A stretch of 64,000 nucleotides of DNA from NCBI RefSeq assembly GCF_963674635.1, contig NZ_OY771475.1, positions 2,666,001 to 2,730,000 on the forward strand, given 5' to 3'. Below the pieces are notes generated by a model. The model did no database searches and had not been told where the DNA came from. It saw nothing but the letters and a program-made list of their open reading frames with translations. A program made the translations under genes and the position numbers. Below, one piece after another: positions 63,450 through 64,000 of the stretch (positions within the stretch are counted from its first letter, which is position 1; every line of letters begins with the position of its first letter). Origin of the DNA: Breoghania sp. (GTDB taxonomy: Bacteria; Pseudomonadota; Alphaproteobacteria; Rhizobiales; Stappiaceae).

Positions 63450-64000
63450 GTGGACGACATGACATTTGGCTCCAACAAGGCCTCAAGCGAGGAGTGGCCC
63501 GTCTCCCCGATGGCGCATCTCCCCTTCTTCTCGCCCGCCCATCGGGGATTCATCGAGGAGTTCCGCGCCTGGGGCGAACACAGCGAGCCTGATATCGCGC
63601 ATGCCTTGTCCCAGGAGCCTGATGAAGCGATCCGGCGTCTGGTCCGGCTTCTGGGGGAGGGAGGCTGGTTTGCGCGCGCGGTGGATGGTTCGATCGATAT
63701 TCGCCAGATCTGTCTTGCCCGGGACATGATGGCCTGTCGCCATGATCTCCTGGACTATGCCTATTCGATCCAGTTGCTGGCCGCGCTCCCGATTGCCCTG
63801 CATGCGGATGACGCGTTGAAGGCGAAATGCCTGCCGGGGCTTCTTTCCGGCGAGCGTATCGGAGCGTTTGCGCTCACGGAAAAGGAAAGCGGAACGGATA
63901 TCGGATCCGTCATGCTGCGCGCCGATGAGCCGGAGCCGGAACGGTTCACGCTCAGCGGGCGCAAATGCTGGATCGCCAACGCAACGATTGCCGATGACGT
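63450..64000 (+). CDS. Acyl-CoA dehydrogenase-like flavoprotein (cut by window edge)
   Basis: The frame is open from GTG 63450 to the right edge, 183 residues so far. GTG lies nine bases after AGGGAG (63435-63440); an ATG at 63459 is an alternative but too far from it. The N-terminal helical domain leads to LDYAYSIQLLAALPIALHAD and the signature FALTEKESGTDIGSV (the acyl-CoA dehydrogenase A-x-T-E-x-x-x-G-[ST]-D motif) and SGRKCWIANATIADD. It probably oxidises the carrier-bound hydrazino acid to an azo or hydrazone form, as proposed for the flavin enzymes of triacsin and azaserine pathways. The C-terminal half and catalytic base are outside the window. Confidence 0.9.
   Translation, partial: MDDMTFGSNKASSEEWPVSPMAHLPFFSPAHRGFIEEFRAWGEHSEPDIAHALSQEPDEAIRRLVRLLGEGGWFARAVDGSIDIRQICLARDMMACRHDLLDYAYSIQLLAALPIALHADDALKAKCLPGLLSGERIGAFALTEKESGTDIGSVMLRADEPEPERFTLSGRKCWIANATIADD

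Noticed and set aside
44165..64000. Integrase or transposase marking a mobile element
   Set aside because: None of the genes to the right of tRNA-Ser encodes a recombinase, and no direct repeat of the tRNA end was found in the window.
1..64000. CRISPR array or rRNA genes
   Set aside because: No regularly spaced direct repeats and no rRNA-like sequence were seen on reading.

Overview
The window is about 62-64 % GC by eye and reads as chromosomal DNA of an alphaproteobacterium, most likely of the order Hyphomicrobiales (Rhizobiales). Evidence for this: a two-domain PutA without an N-terminal ribbon-helix-helix domain, divergent from an Lrp-type regulator; an infC gene starting at AUU with an I/M-RRPFRA N-terminus; iron-control-element-like boxes near bfr and a peroxiredoxin; and dispersed palindromic units of the kind scattered through rhizobial genomes. 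I cannot name the genus.

Positions 1-44074 look like ordinary core and metabolic DNA: proline catabolism (putA and its Lrp-type regulator), a YnjBCD-type ABC importer, bacterioferritin with its ferredoxin, an SDR enzyme, two chemoreceptors, a form II CO-dehydrogenase-like set (coxG-coxS-coxL-coxM, minus strand), two RNA methyltransferases, an NAD(P)-binding epimerase-like protein, an MBL-fold hydrolase, a 1-Cys peroxiredoxin, a PhnA/YjdM protein, LepA, a tiny 31-residue gene with its own promoter and terminator, a small P-loop kinase, MepA, a hydrolase, a GT4 glycosyltransferase, infC, rpmI-rplT, a luciferase-like monooxygenase, a GST, a Rieske oxygenase, pheS-pheT, an M48 protease, an orphan TRAP-type binding protein, MsrA and a small membrane protein.

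A tRNA-Ser(GGA) gene at 44075-44164 precedes a region with a more accessory character: a LuxR-type regulator followed by a 1610-residue autotransporter, a frameshifted DUF3883/PD-(D/E)xK-like gene, an acetate/propionate kinase, a stand-alone LuxR-type HTH protein, and an alpha/beta hydrolase divergent from a TetR regulator. No integrase is visible inside the window.

The most exciting feature is the tightly packed plus-strand operon from 55591 to beyond the right edge. Its first three genes are a lysine/ornithine-type N-hydroxylase, a D-amino-acid-oxidase-like FAD enzyme and a cupin/methionyl-tRNA-synthetase fusion. These are the three components of the N-N-bond-forming hydrazine synthetase machinery known from the s56-p1 (Spb38-40), triacsin and azaserine pathways, which makes hydrazinoacetic acid from lysine and glycine. 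They are followed by an adenylate-forming ligase, a free acyl carrier protein, a GNAT acyltransferase, a C45-type Ntn hydrolase/acyltransferase and an acyl-CoA dehydrogenase, cut by the window edge. I infer a carrier-protein-bound hydrazinoacetyl pathway leading to an N-N (hydrazone, azo or diazo) natural product in a proteobacterium. The end product cannot be read from this window.
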